Shown here: piece after piece, positions 1-7,083 of the stretch
Layout: every line of letters starts with the position of its first letter
Position numbering within the stretch: the first letter of the stretch is position 1
Assembly (NCBI RefSeq): GCF_027533625.1
Contig: NZ_JAQAGZ010000022.1
Span: forward strand, 1-64,000
Source of the DNA: Paenibacillus gyeongsangnamensis
GTDB lineage: Bacteria; Bacillota; Bacilli; Paenibacillales; NBRC-103111
Direction of reading: 5' to 3'
DNA: 64,000 nucleotides
Notes under the pieces: generated by a model
The model's input: the letters and a program-made list of their open reading frames with translations, nothing else
What the model was told of the DNA's origin: nothing
Database searches by the model: none
Translations under genes and position numbers: made by a program

Positions 1-161
1 ACGGACGGGATAAGCGCTGAAAGCATCTAAGCGTGAAGCCCCCCTCAAGATGAGATTTCCCAGTATGTAAGACCCCTTGTAGACGACGAGGTAGATAGGT
101 TCGGGGTGGAAGCGCGGCAACGTGTGGAGCTGACGAATACTAATCGGTCGAGGGCTTATCC
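1..161 (+). rRNA. 23S ribosomal RNA, 3' end (partial)
   Basis: This is the last stretch of the large-subunit rRNA; its 5' part lies before the window. The sequence shows the conserved closing region, with the GACGAATACTAATCGGTCGA segment just before the end at about 161. The exact 3' end is estimated from that signature. A 5S gene follows about 150 bases later with no tRNA recognisable in the spacer, which contains a small hairpin (GGTTTTGC/GCAAAACC) that may take part in processing. Confidence 0.95.
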
Positions 162-315
162 TACAGGTTTTGCGACAGCAAAACCACATCGGAAGCATAG
201 CAAAAGCAAGATTACCTCAGCGAAAGATACGATGTTTCGATCCAGTTTTCAGGGCGCAAGTCGTTCTGAGCTGTAATACATGATGTTCCTTGGCGGGGAC
301 ATCGCCATACTTATG

Positions 316-433
316 TTTGGTGACGATGGCGGAAGGGAACCACGCGTACCCATCCCGAACACGACCGTTAAGCCTTCCAGCGTCGATGGTACTTGGACCG
401 AAGGGTCCTGGGAGAGTAGAACGTCGCCAAGCA
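316..433 (+). rRNA. rrf: 5S ribosomal RNA
   Basis: About 117 nt that match bacterial 5S rRNA: it opens with TTTGGTGACGATGGC, contains the CCCATCCCGAACACGACCGT loop and closes with AACGTCGCCAAGCA, which pairs with the 5' end to form helix I. It follows the 23S gene in the usual 23S-5S order and is followed directly by a terminator. Ends are set by the helix I pairing and may be off by one or two bases. Confidence 0.95.
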
Positions 434-436
434 GAT

Positions 437-478
437 AGAAGTCTCATGGACTCCAAGTCCGTGGGGCTTCTTTTTTTT
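437..478 (+). terminator. Rho-independent terminator of the rRNA operon
   Basis: Inverted arms AGAAGTCTCATGGA and TCCGTGGGGCTTCT pair with a few G-U pairs around a short loop and run into a tract of eight T. It directly follows the 5S gene, so it ends the rRNA transcript. Confidence 0.9.
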
Positions 479-589
479 GCTCGGCTGCATAACGATCACT
501 CTTCTGCATATGGTTTCCTGTGTAAATCCGGTAAGCCGAACCATACTATAAATAGCTGTTTGAATTCCAGGGCTTAACGGAGGTCTTCA

Positions 590-1075
590 GTGAAACGCAT
601 TTGGTCTACAGCTCTTCTACTATGTTGGCTAACCTTCGCAGGCTCGGTTCATGCGGAGCCGGTCACGCCGGGGCCTCCTGCTCCGGGGCTGCAGCAGCAA
701 AGTGACGATGCAACCGTCCGGGAGTCGGGCTATCGCTCAGGCCGCGGCTCTTACTCCGGCGGACGGGCCGGATATACGCCGGGTGCGCGTCCGGGGGGCA
801 GCTACAATACGGTTCCGCGCACCCCGGTGACAACTCAGCCCGGCTACAGAACCGGGTACCCCACTCGTGGCGGCGGCATCGGCAGCTTCTTCGGCGGGTT
901 GGCGGCGGGAACCTTGCTGGGCAGCTTATTTCATCCTTTTGGCTGGTTTGGAGGGGGCGGATATTACGGCGCTCCGCACATGGGCATGTCGTTCTTTGGA
1001 TTACTTTTTTGGGGAGTCGTTTTGTTTTTCGTCATACGCTGGTTTGTTAAATGGCGGAATCGGAGCAGCAGGTAA
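590..1075 (+). CDS. Secreted or membrane-anchored Gly/Arg/Tyr-rich protein
   Basis: 161 residues with unknown function. It has a clear N-terminal signal peptide (MKRIWSTALLLCWLTFAGS, Ala cleavage near 22), then a low-complexity region rich in Gly, Ser, Arg and Tyr (about 45-110), then a glycine-rich hydrophobic stretch and one strong transmembrane helix (about 133-152) ending in a basic tail. The layout resembles the membrane-inserting part of Tim44-like bacterial proteins, but the catalytic or binding domain of that family is absent. Start is GTG at 590, preceded by GGAGG at the right distance. It is monocistronic or paired with the next small gene. Confidence 0.75.
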   Translation: MKRIWSTALLLCWLTFAGSVHAEPVTPGPPAPGLQQQSDDATVRESGYRSGRGSYSGGRAGYTPGARPGGSYNTVPRTPVTTQPGYRTGYPTRGGGIGSFFGGLAAGTLLGSLFHPFGWFGGGGYYGAPHMGMSFFGLLFWGVVLFFVIRWFVKWRNRSSR

Positions 1076-1118
1076 AGTAGGCGAATGGCCCGGTTTACTC
1101 ACAAAAGGAGGCTATTAG

Positions 1119-1319
1119 ATGGTACCGTTCCAGGAAGATAACCATACGAACCCGGAGTTAGCGGAGCTGGGAACTCACTCGGCGAGCGCCACAATGCTTC
1201 ATCAAACGCGCACGACCGATGCTGCGGTGCAGATCGATCCGCCGGTGAGTCCGAATCCCGGGGCGATCAACAATAAGGATCGTAAATTCGATAACCGAAA
1301 GAATGGGCAGCCGATTTAA
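1119..1319 (+). CDS. Small hypothetical protein (66 aa)
   Basis: A 66-residue hydrophilic protein, rich in Asn, Pro and Thr, with no signal peptide or membrane segment. I do not recognise a family. It is supported by a strong AAAGGAGG ribosome binding site ending about 10 bases before ATG, and by the Rho-independent terminator that follows it. It lies 43 bases after the secreted Gly-rich protein gene and probably shares its transcript. Confidence 0.65.
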   Translation: MVPFQEDNHTNPELAELGTHSASATMLHQTRTTDAAVQIDPPVSPNPGAINNKDRKFDNRKNGQPI

Positions 1320-1340
1320 GTCGAAGTTCAAGCACGTGCC

Positions 1341-1382
1341 AAACCGTTTGATTCTTTATGTGAGAGAATCAAGCGGTTTTTT
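1341..1382 (+). terminator. Rho-independent terminator
   Basis: Arms AACCGTTTGATTCT and AGAATCAAGCGGTT form a long stem followed by six T. It ends the two-gene unit at 590-1319 and directly abuts a short repeat remnant. Confidence 0.9.
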
Positions 1383-1385
1383 CAG

Positions 1386-1420
1386 TTGATAAAGAAAGCG
1401 CGGCGTAGCCGTTTATCCTG
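1386..1420 (+). repeat. Truncated copy of a dispersed double-hairpin repeat
   Basis: It begins with TTGATA and ends with GGCGTAGCCGTTTATCCTG, the two ends of the roughly 100-bp repeat found complete at 22889-22989 and 31634-31735, but the interior is missing. It sits between a terminator and the end of the ATPase gene. Confidence 0.65.
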
Positions 1421-1431
1421 AATATGCAGGG

Positions 1432-2199
1432 CTAGTCGTCGTCCCGTAAGAGCTCCTTGAGCATCCGATGGCGGTTATTCAAAAACTGGCGGGTAAGGAT
1501 AAAATGATCGGTTTCTTCCAATGAAACCTGCTCTATGCCGCTCGAAGTAAGCTGATAAATGATCGCATCGGGGTATGCCATGAGGATAGGCGAGTGGGTG
1601 GAGATAATAAACTGCGAGTGGTTCCGGATGAGCTCATGCATTCTTGACAGCATGGACAATTGGCGGAACGGGGAAAGCGCCGCCTCCGGCTCGTCCATCA
1701 CATACAGTCCATTTCCGCGCAGACGGTACATGAAGGCGGAGAAAAAGGATTCTCCATGCGACTGCTCATGAAGAGAACGGCCGCCGAAGCTATCGATAAT
1801 TTTGGTTCCCCCGGCAGATTCTCGATCCAGTTCTTCAATATTGCTGGCCAGATTATAGTAGCTTTCCGCCCGGAAGAAGAAGCCGTCCTTCGGCTTACGC
1901 ACGCCGCGCACCAGCCGGATATACCGGTGAAGCTCGGAATGCGAGGCGTAGGTGGAAAAGGAGAAATTCAGGCTGCCGCCCTCGGGATTGAAGCCCCAGG
2001 CTACGGCAAGCGCCTCTAGAAGCGTCGACTTGCCCATGCCATTCTCGCCGACGATGTATGTGACTTTAGGGTGCAGCTGCAGTTGATCCAATTCGCGGAT
2101 GGCGCTGAGCTGAAAAGGAAACCGGTCGAATGAGGGAACGTGGTCCCTCAGCAGCTGAATAGACCTTAAATAAGCAGCCGGATGAAGCTCTTTCATCAA
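1432..2199 (-). CDS. AAA/ABC-type ATPase with RecF/SMC-like fold
   Basis: 255 residues, a single-domain P-loop ATPase of the predicted-ATPase type (COG3910-like). Visible motifs are Walker A GENGMGKST (about 51-59), a signature-like SHGESFF (about 146-152), Walker B LYVMDEPEAAL (about 165-175) and the switch His in STHSPIL (about 200-206). There is no membrane partner and no substrate domain, so it is not a transporter subunit; related proteins are thought to act on nucleic acid or as toxin-antitoxin or phage-defence ATPases, but no partner gene is present here. The ATG at 2199 has a GAGGTTCTC leader. It is transcribed alone, away from the previous genes. Confidence 0.85.
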   Translation of the reverse strand: MMKELHPAAYLRSIQLLRDHVPSFDRFPFQLSAIRELDQLQLHPKVTYIVGENGMGKSTLLEALAVAWGFNPEGGSLNFSFSTYASHSELHRYIRLVRGVRKPKDGFFFRAESYYNLASNIEELDRESAGGTKIIDSFGGRSLHEQSHGESFFSAFMYRLRGNGLYVMDEPEAALSPFRQLSMLSRMHELIRNHSQFIISTHSPILMAYPDAIIYQLTSSGIEQVSLEETDHFILTRQFLNNRHRMLKELLRDDD

Positions 2200-2255
2200 G
2201 AGAACCTCCTACCTTACCGGATACGCTCATTATACAATGATTCGAGCGATAAGCG

Positions 2256-2293
2256 AAAAACAGCCGTATGCCAAAGACATACGACTGTTTTAT
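2256..2293. terminator. Hairpin terminator between two minus-strand genes
   Basis: Arms AAAACAGCCGTATG and CATACGACTGTTTT surround a 7-base loop and have T runs on both strands. It most likely ends the polysaccharide deacetylase transcript on the minus strand, just upstream of the ATPase gene. Confidence 0.85.
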
Positions 2294-2304
2294 TCGGCTA
2301 AAAC

Positions 2305-3003
2305 TTATTTTCTTGTCTTTGCAATTAAATCGGATACGGTGAGGAACTGATAACCCCGTTTCTGGAGCTCTGGAAGAATGCGTCTCAGCGCCTCTACGGT
2401 TTGGCTGCAGTCGCCTTGGAGGTCATGGAACAAGATGATATCCCCGTTATGCACGTTACCAAGTACTTGGGACACAATCTTGTCCACGCCGGGCTTCCGC
2501 CAATCCTTCGTATCCTGATACCACGACCACATGACGACGGTCAGCTTATCTTCCTTCATGGAATCGAGCAGCGCGTCATTGTAGAAGCCGCCCGGCGGCC
2601 GGAAGACATGCGGCATTTGCTCTGTAATATCGAATATGACTTCCTGAGTTTGGCGGATTTCGTCGACAAGCTTCTGTGCGGGGTAATTTTTGAGAAAATG
2701 GTGGTCGAACGTATGATTGGCGATCTCATGTCCCTCATTGACTTCACGGATGGCGATGGCAGGATACATCTGCACCCTTTTGCCGAGCACAAAGAAAGTG
2801 GCCTTCGCTTGGTACTGCTTCAAGAGGTCCAAAATTTGCGGCGTATAAACGGGATTAGGGCCATCGTCGAACGTAATGGCAATCCATTTCTGATCGGTAT
2901 CTATCTTGGATACTACTTTACTGCGCGGATCCGCAGATGCCGCCCCGACAAGAGGGAAGCAGGTAAAGATCAGGATGAGCAAAAAAATGAGCCGAGCCTT
3001 CAT
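2305..3003 (-). CDS. Polysaccharide deacetylase (CE4/NodB family), exported
   Basis: 232 residues: a signal peptide (1-24, ending in GAASA) and one NodB deacetylase domain. It removes acetyl groups from N-acetylated cell-wall or extracellular sugars outside the membrane. The family motifs are present: TFDDGPNP (catalytic Asp and metal Asp, about 44-51), HTFDHH (metal His pair, about 97-102), RPPGGF (about 135-140) and ILFHDL with the late His (about 190-195). Size and layout fit PdaA/PdaB-like wall enzymes of spore formers; which one cannot be told. ATG is preceded by GGAGGGGA. It is followed by a terminator and is probably monocistronic. Confidence 0.9.
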   Translation of the reverse strand: MKARLIFLLILIFTCFPLVGAASADPRSKVVSKIDTDQKWIAITFDDGPNPVYTPQILDLLKQYQAKATFFVLGKRVQMYPAIAIREVNEGHEIANHTFDHHFLKNYPAQKLVDEIRQTQEVIFDITEQMPHVFRPPGGFYNDALLDSMKEDKLTVVMWSWYQDTKDWRKPGVDKIVSQVLGNVHNGDIILFHDLQGDCSQTVEALRRILPELQKRGYQFLTVSDLIAKTRK

Positions 3004-3080
3004 GTCGATTGTTCCCCTCCGACCGTTTTAATGTTAGCATGGGCGGTTAAATATAAAGTATACGAAGCGATCGAAAGGCA

Positions 3081-3116
3081 AAAAAAAGCAGCCGCTTCGT
3101 ATCGAAGCGACCGCTT
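3081..3116 (-). terminator. Rho-independent terminator of the 3D-domain gene
   Basis: On the minus strand, AAGCGGTCGCTTCG and CGAAGCGGCTGCTT pair around a 4-base loop and are followed by eight T. It ends transcription of the gene at 3151-4008. Confidence 0.9.
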
Positions 3117-3150
3117 TTCGTGGGATGAGAATCTTAGATGGAATAAAAGA

Positions 3151-4008
3151 TTAGGAGCCGAGCACGTAAACTTTTACTTGCTGCACTCCGAAATTGCTGG
3201 CTTTTGCCGGGCTCTCGGGCAAGAAAATATCAACGTGGCTGCCGTTAATGGCACCACCGATATCCGTTGCGGTAGCATACATACCGCCTGAAGGCAATCC
3301 GTCGTAGGAATAACCTTCAATATATACTTTGGAACCAAGCGGAATGACCGAAGGGTCAACCGCAATGGTGCCGAGCTTAAGTTGGTTGCCCATATAATCC
3401 AGGGAACCGTAGCCGCCGTTCTCCGAAGGAGCGGCTGTATAAGCCGTAGCTTTAGCGTTCAGCACCTGCTTGTACACAGGGGCCTTAACGACTTGACGAT
3501 ACCAGGCTGGAGCATGGTACTTGCCATCGGCGCCAAGAATGGCAATCCGGTTGGAGCCGTCCCATTGCGTCTGGATGCCGAAGGAATCGGCAATAAGACG
3601 GAATGGCGTGTAGACACGTCCGTCAACCAATGCAGCGGCTTCATACGTATTATTGGAAACGCTGCCGTTTACGTTTACTTCAGACTGCCCTGTCGTCATC
3701 GTAAGCGCTTTTTTGTTGTCCTTGTCTTTCAAGGTGACCTTGATGTTCGAGCCGGTTTGTTCCCACTGCACCTGCAGTCCAAGCTTGTCCGCAACTACGC
3801 GGGCAGGAACCAAAAGCTTGTGATTCTCATCCACAAACGGCTGGGCATCCGGAAAATGCACCAGTTCGTCGTTCACCTGTACCTTCACGTCGTCCGCCAG
3901 TTTCTGCGGAGCTTCGGCTGCGTAAGCCGGCTGTGATACCGTAAAAGGTAAAAATGACGGTAAAGCTAACATGCATGCGAACAGCATGCCTTTCCATTTG
4001 TTGCGCAT
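3151..4008 (-). CDS. Copper-amine-oxidase-like stalk domain plus 3D domain wall protein
   Basis: 285 residues with a signal peptide (1-30, AYAA), an N-terminal copper-amine-oxidase-like domain (about 40-155, with the repeated VPARVVADKLG and TPFRLIADSFG helices) and a C-terminal 3D domain (about 185-285). The 3D domain shows the Asp residues that name it, in TIAVDPSVIPLGSKVYI, ATDIGGAI and HVDIFL; this double-psi barrel is the catalytic fold of lytic transglycosylase-like enzymes and Sps/YocH autolysins. The protein is therefore expected to act on peptidoglycan outside the cell. ATG is preceded by AGGAGGG. A c-di-AMP riboswitch lies in its leader, which fits a role in wall or osmotic homeostasis. 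Confidence 0.9.
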   Translation of the reverse strand: MRNKWKGMLFACMLALPSFLPFTVSQPAYAAEAPQKLADDVKVQVNDELVHFPDAQPFVDENHKLLVPARVVADKLGLQVQWEQTGSNIKVTLKDKDNKKALTMTTGQSEVNVNGSVSNNTYEAAALVDGRVYTPFRLIADSFGIQTQWDGSNRIAILGADGKYHAPAWYRQVVKAPVYKQVLNAKATAYTAAPSENGGYGSLDYMGNQLKLGTIAVDPSVIPLGSKVYIEGYSYDGLPSGGMYATATDIGGAINGSHVDIFLPESPAKASNFGVQQVKVYVLGS

Positions 4009-4026
4009 ATTGCATTCCCTCCTATT

Positions 4027-4172
4027 AGGCCTCCGAGGTTAGTTGTCGGGTTCGGGAAGAGGTATGCTCCCTAGCCTGCGGCTGACTTAGCCCGCAAACA
4101 TTCACCCCATGGTGTTGATGTCCCCCGTACGTACACGTAAAAAATTGTGCGATTCGGCTCCTAAGAATTTAC
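4027..4172 (-). promoter_or_regulatory. c-di-AMP riboswitch (ydaO/yuaA type) before the 3D-domain gene
   Basis: Read on the minus strand, the leader of the 3D-domain gene holds the hallmarks of the ydaO class in order: an opening CCGAATC, GGGGGA, CCATGGGGTGAAT, GGGCTAAGTCAGCC, AGGGAGCATACCCT and the closing segment CCGAACCCGACAACTAACCTC shortly before the ribosome binding site. This class binds cyclic di-AMP and usually turns expression off when the ligand is high. Targets of the class are often wall hydrolases and potassium or osmolyte transporters, which fits this gene. Boundaries are approximate. Confidence 0.85.
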
Positions 4173-4330
4173 CACAGGTTGATTGGCAGGATCAATACAT
4201 AAAATCATCCAACCGTTTCCGGTTGATGGAATGAATGTATTTTACCTTCCGATCTTGGATGCGGTACAATTAGAGAGTGTTCGAAGCGAGGGCAGGGTTT
4301 GGGTCGGTTCGTCTGATAGGAGGAAATTGG

Positions 4331-5020
4331 ATGTACAAGCGCGACTATATCTTAAGAATGCTGGAAGACGCTGCAGGCTACCTGCACAAAGCCGTATTCC
4401 TGCGGCGAAACCGAAAGCTGGAGGAAGCGCTGGAGCTTCTGAATCAAGCATTCCGCAGTCTGCTAGGCATCGGATCGAAGCTGCTCTATGGTCTGTCTGC
4501 AAAGGATCTCTTGGCGATGCTCTCGAGGGACGGAACGCCAAATATCGGTAAAGCGCTGGTGCTCGGCGACTTGATGACGGCGGAAGCGTTGGTACTGCGG
4601 GAAGCGGACGAGTCCGGAGCCGCCCGAAGGTTAAGCTTGAAGGCGCTGGAAGTGCTGCTGAACGTTAGAGGGTCGGCTGAAGCCGAGGGCTGGAAGGACG
4701 AGCTGAACCGGAGAATCGACGGGGCTCTGGAGCAGGCGGGGCGGGAGCGACGTAACGCGAATCTGCTTCGGCTGGAATGGCGTTATTATATAGAAGAAGA
4801 ACGTTACGACAAGGCGGAGGATGCGTTGTTTCATTTGCTGGAGGCTTTGGAAGCGGAGGGGATGACAGCCGAAAGGCTGCTGACGCTGGAGGAAGGCATC
4901 CACGTATACGGACGATGGCTGGAGCAGCCGGAAGAACGGCTGTCGGCGGGCAATCTGCCGCTCAAGGAAATAAAGCAAAGCCTGGATGAATTGAAGAAAA
5001 TGAAATCGGAAATTTCGTGA
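4331..5020 (+). CDS. DUF6483-like helical protein
   Basis: 229 residues, soluble and predicted all-helical, with TPR-like repeating Leu/Ala patterns. The opening (YKRDYILRMLEDAAGYLHKA) and the LEEALELLNQAFRSLLG helix resemble the DUF6483 family of Firmicutes, whose function is unknown; this is recognition by eye. The start is ATG at 4331, nine bases after GGAGGA; an in-frame ATG at 4277 has no ribosome binding site. It lies between the c-di-AMP-controlled wall gene (divergent) and the purine operon and appears monocistronic. Confidence 0.7.
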   Translation: MYKRDYILRMLEDAAGYLHKAVFLRRNRKLEEALELLNQAFRSLLGIGSKLLYGLSAKDLLAMLSRDGTPNIGKALVLGDLMTAEALVLREADESGAARRLSLKALEVLLNVRGSAEAEGWKDELNRRIDGALEQAGRERRNANLLRLEWRYYIEEERYDKAEDALFHLLEALEAEGMTAERLLTLEEGIHVYGRWLEQPEERLSAGNLPLKEIKQSLDELKKMKSEIS

Positions 5021-5048
5021 GCAAGGAAAAAAAGCGTGAACTACTTGT

Positions 5049-5095
5049 GAAATGCGAACTATTTTTTGTTTGATATGCGGAATGTTCGTCTTTTT
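5049..5095 (+). promoter_or_regulatory. PurR box pair upstream of the purine operon
   Basis: Two CGAAC cores in opposite orientation (CGAAC at 5055-5059 and GTTCG at 5084-5088), each flanked by A/T, lie just upstream of the pur promoter. This is the arrangement bound by the Bacillus-type PurR repressor, whose 14-base boxes come as an inverted pair about 17 bases apart. PurR is released from such sites by PRPP. The call rests on motif and position only. Confidence 0.6.
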
Positions 5096-5098
5096 GAG

Positions 5099-5127
5099 TT
5101 GACATCGCATGTGAAAGGCTGATAAAC
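5099..5127 (+). promoter_or_regulatory. Sigma-A promoter of the purine operon
   Basis: TTGACA at 5099-5104 and GATAAA at 5121-5126 are separated by 16 bases, a good vegetative promoter. It lies between the PurR boxes and the purine riboswitch, so the transcript carries the riboswitch in its leader. Confidence 0.75.
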
Positions 5128-5173
5128 TGAAAGAGTGAAAGAATGCGATTTTTATTGCTGAATATATCGAAAT

Positions 5174-5243
5174 GACTCGTATAAAGTCGGGAATATGGCC
5201 CGAAAGTTTCTACCCGAAAACCATAAATTTTTGGACTACGAGG
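5174..5243 (+). promoter_or_regulatory. Purine riboswitch aptamer (guanine type)
   Basis: The leader shows the purine aptamer: P1 strands CTCGT and ACGAG close a three-way junction that has GGAATATGG, the AAGTTTCTACCC segment and the ACCATAAATTTTTGG hairpin. The specificity base in GGACTACGAG is C, which marks guanine/hypoxanthine binding (adenine types have U). Ligand binding is expected to favour the downstream terminator at 5310-5361 and so shut the pur operon when guanine is plentiful. Confidence 0.92.
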
Positions 5244-5309
5244 AAGCGTTAAGATCGAGAGGTCGGCACATCCGTGCTAGGCCTTAGCTTGCGCTTCGGC
5301 TAAACTTGT

Positions 5310-5361
5310 CGTCCTTGCGGCATCCTGATGAAGGTGCCGTCAAAGGGCGATTTCTTTTTTT
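5310..5361 (+). terminator. Riboswitch-controlled intrinsic terminator
   Basis: CGTCCTTGCGGCATC pairs with GGTGCCGTCAAAGGGCG across a small loop, followed by a T-rich run ending at 5361. It stands between the guanine aptamer and purE, where the expression platform of a transcriptional riboswitch is expected. Confidence 0.8.
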
Positions 5362-5391
5362 CAATACTATGCGCATGGATGGAGGTACGGC

Positions 5392-5877
5392 ATGTCTGAG
5401 CTTGTGGGAGTCATCATGGGGAGCCAGTCCGACTGGGAAACGATGAAGCATGCTTGCGAAATTCTGGAGGAGCTCGGCGTTCCTTATGAGAAAAAAGTGG
5501 TTTCGGCGCACCGGACGCCGGATTTGATGTTCGAGTACGCGGCTTCGGCCGCCGAACGCGGGCTGAAGGTCATTATCGCGGGAGCCGGCGGCGCCGCGCA
5601 TCTGCCCGGCATGGTGGCTGCGAAGACGATTCTGCCGGTGATCGGCGTTCCGGTGAAGACATCGACGCTGAACGGACTCGATTCGCTGCTCTCAATCGTA
5701 CAAATGCCCGGTGGGATTCCCGTGGCGACCGTGGCGATCGGACATGCGGGGGCGACGAACGCCGGATTGCTGGCTGCGCAAATCCTCGGCGCCTTCGACC
5801 CGGAGCTGCAGCGCAAGGTAAACGATCGGCGGGAACGCATCGCGCAAACCGTCATTGAAAAGAGCGTGCTGGAATGA
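5392..5877 (+). CDS. purE: N5-carboxyaminoimidazole ribonucleotide mutase
   Basis: 161 residues, the normal length for class I PurE. It converts N5-CAIR, made by PurK, to CAIR in de novo purine synthesis. The diagnostic start VGVIMGSQSDWETMKHA, the SAHRTPD loop with the catalytic His, and AGAGGAAHLPGM are all present. ATG follows GGAGG by six bases. It is the first gene of the pur operon and its stop overlaps the purK start by four bases (ATGA), suggesting coupled translation. Confidence 0.97.
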   Translation: MSELVGVIMGSQSDWETMKHACEILEELGVPYEKKVVSAHRTPDLMFEYAASAAERGLKVIIAGAGGAAHLPGMVAAKTILPVIGVPVKTSTLNGLDSLLSIVQMPGGIPVATVAIGHAGATNAGLLAAQILGAFDPELQRKVNDRRERIAQTVIEKSVLE

Positions 5878-7058
5878 GCGGACAGAAGGCGTACGACCCG
5901 TCGAAGGTCCTTGCTCCCGGTGCAACGATCGGGATGCTCGGGGGCGGACAGCTCGGCCGGATGCTGGCGCTTGCAGGCCGTGCCATGGGGTACCGGTTCG
6001 CGACGCTCGATCCGACGCCGGACTCGCCCTGCGGACAGGTGGCGGACAAGCAAATCACGGCGGCGTATCATGATGTTGGTGCGGCTAGAGAGCTGGCTGC
6101 GATCGCCGACGTCATCACTTATGAGTTCGAGAATGTGGATGTGGAAGTGACCTCGCTTCTAATGAAGGAATCCTACGTGCCACAGGGCAGCAGTCTTCTG
6201 TATACGACGCAACACCGGCTTCGCGAGAAGCGCGCGATCGAGGCGGCCGGCGTGAAGGTCGCGCCTTATGCTGAGATCAAGAGCGCTGAGGAGCTGCGTG
6301 AAGCGGCGGAGCGGTTCGGCGTGCCTTGCGTGCTGAAGACGGCCACCGGCGGCTATGACGGCAAAGGGCAGTGGGTGCTACGGTCGCAGGGGGAAGTGCA
6401 GGAGGCCTACGATACGCTCAGCAAGGCGGGTACGGAGCTGGTGCTGGAGCAATTCATTCATTTTGACAAGGAAATCTCGGTTATTGCCGTACGAAGTCCG
6501 CGGGGGGAAGTGAAGACGTTCCCTCCGGCCGAGAATGAGCATGTGAATAATATTCTGCATTTGTCCATCGTGCCCGCCCGGGCGCCGGAGCAGGTGCTGA
6601 AGGAAGCGCAGCGGATGGCGGAGCGCATTGCGGAGGAGCTGGACGTGATCGGCCTCATCGCCGTGGAGATGTTCCTGACGAAGGAAGGCGAGCTGTTCGT
6701 CAACGAGCTGGCGCCGCGGCCGCACAATTCGGGCCATTACACGATGGAAGCATGCCAGACGTCGCAGTTCGAGCAGCATGTGCGCGCCATCTGCAACCTT
6801 CCACTGGGCGGAACGGAGCTGCTGACGCCGGTTGTGATGGCAAACGTGCTCGGAGAGCATGTGAAGCCCCTGCTGGACTGGATCGTGAAGCCGGAATCGG
6901 AACAGGTGGCGGCCGGAGTAACCGCGAAGGTGCACCTGTACGGCAAGTCGGAAGCCAAGCGGGGACGCAAGATGGGGCACGTGAATATTTTGGCACCGAC
7001 CACTGAGGCGGCTTGCCGCTGGATAGATGCTTCAAACATATGGGAGTCTAAGAAGTAA
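5874..7058 (+). CDS. purK: N5-carboxyaminoimidazole ribonucleotide synthetase
   Basis: 394 residues, an ATP-grasp enzyme that carboxylates AIR with bicarbonate and ATP to give N5-CAIR. Visible features are the N-terminal GMLGGGQLGRML nucleotide-binding motif (about 21-32), the ATP-grasp KTATGGYDGKGQ loop (about 157-168), the EQFIHFDKEISV strand and NELAPRPHNSGHYT (about 279-292) with the metal and substrate residues. It overlaps purE by four bases and lies 25 bases before purB. The first 15 residues are a slight N-terminal extension relative to short forms. Confidence 0.97.
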   Translation: MSGQKAYDPSKVLAPGATIGMLGGGQLGRMLALAGRAMGYRFATLDPTPDSPCGQVADKQITAAYHDVGAARELAAIADVITYEFENVDVEVTSLLMKESYVPQGSSLLYTTQHRLREKRAIEAAGVKVAPYAEIKSAEELREAAERFGVPCVLKTATGGYDGKGQWVLRSQGEVQEAYDTLSKAGTELVLEQFIHFDKEISVIAVRSPRGEVKTFPPAENEHVNNILHLSIVPARAPEQVLKEAQRMAERIAEELDVIGLIAVEMFLTKEGELFVNELAPRPHNSGHYTMEACQTSQFEQHVRAICNLPLGGTELLTPVVMANVLGEHVKPLLDWIVKPESEQVAAGVTAKVHLYGKSEAKRGRKMGHVNILAPTTEAACRWIDASNIWESKK

Positions 7059-7083
7059 AGAATAGACGGAGGCTGGGGAAATT

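Noticed and set aside
162..315. Search for tRNA genes in the 23S-5S spacer
   Set aside because: No cloverleaf with an acceptor, anticodon and TpsiC arm could be drawn.
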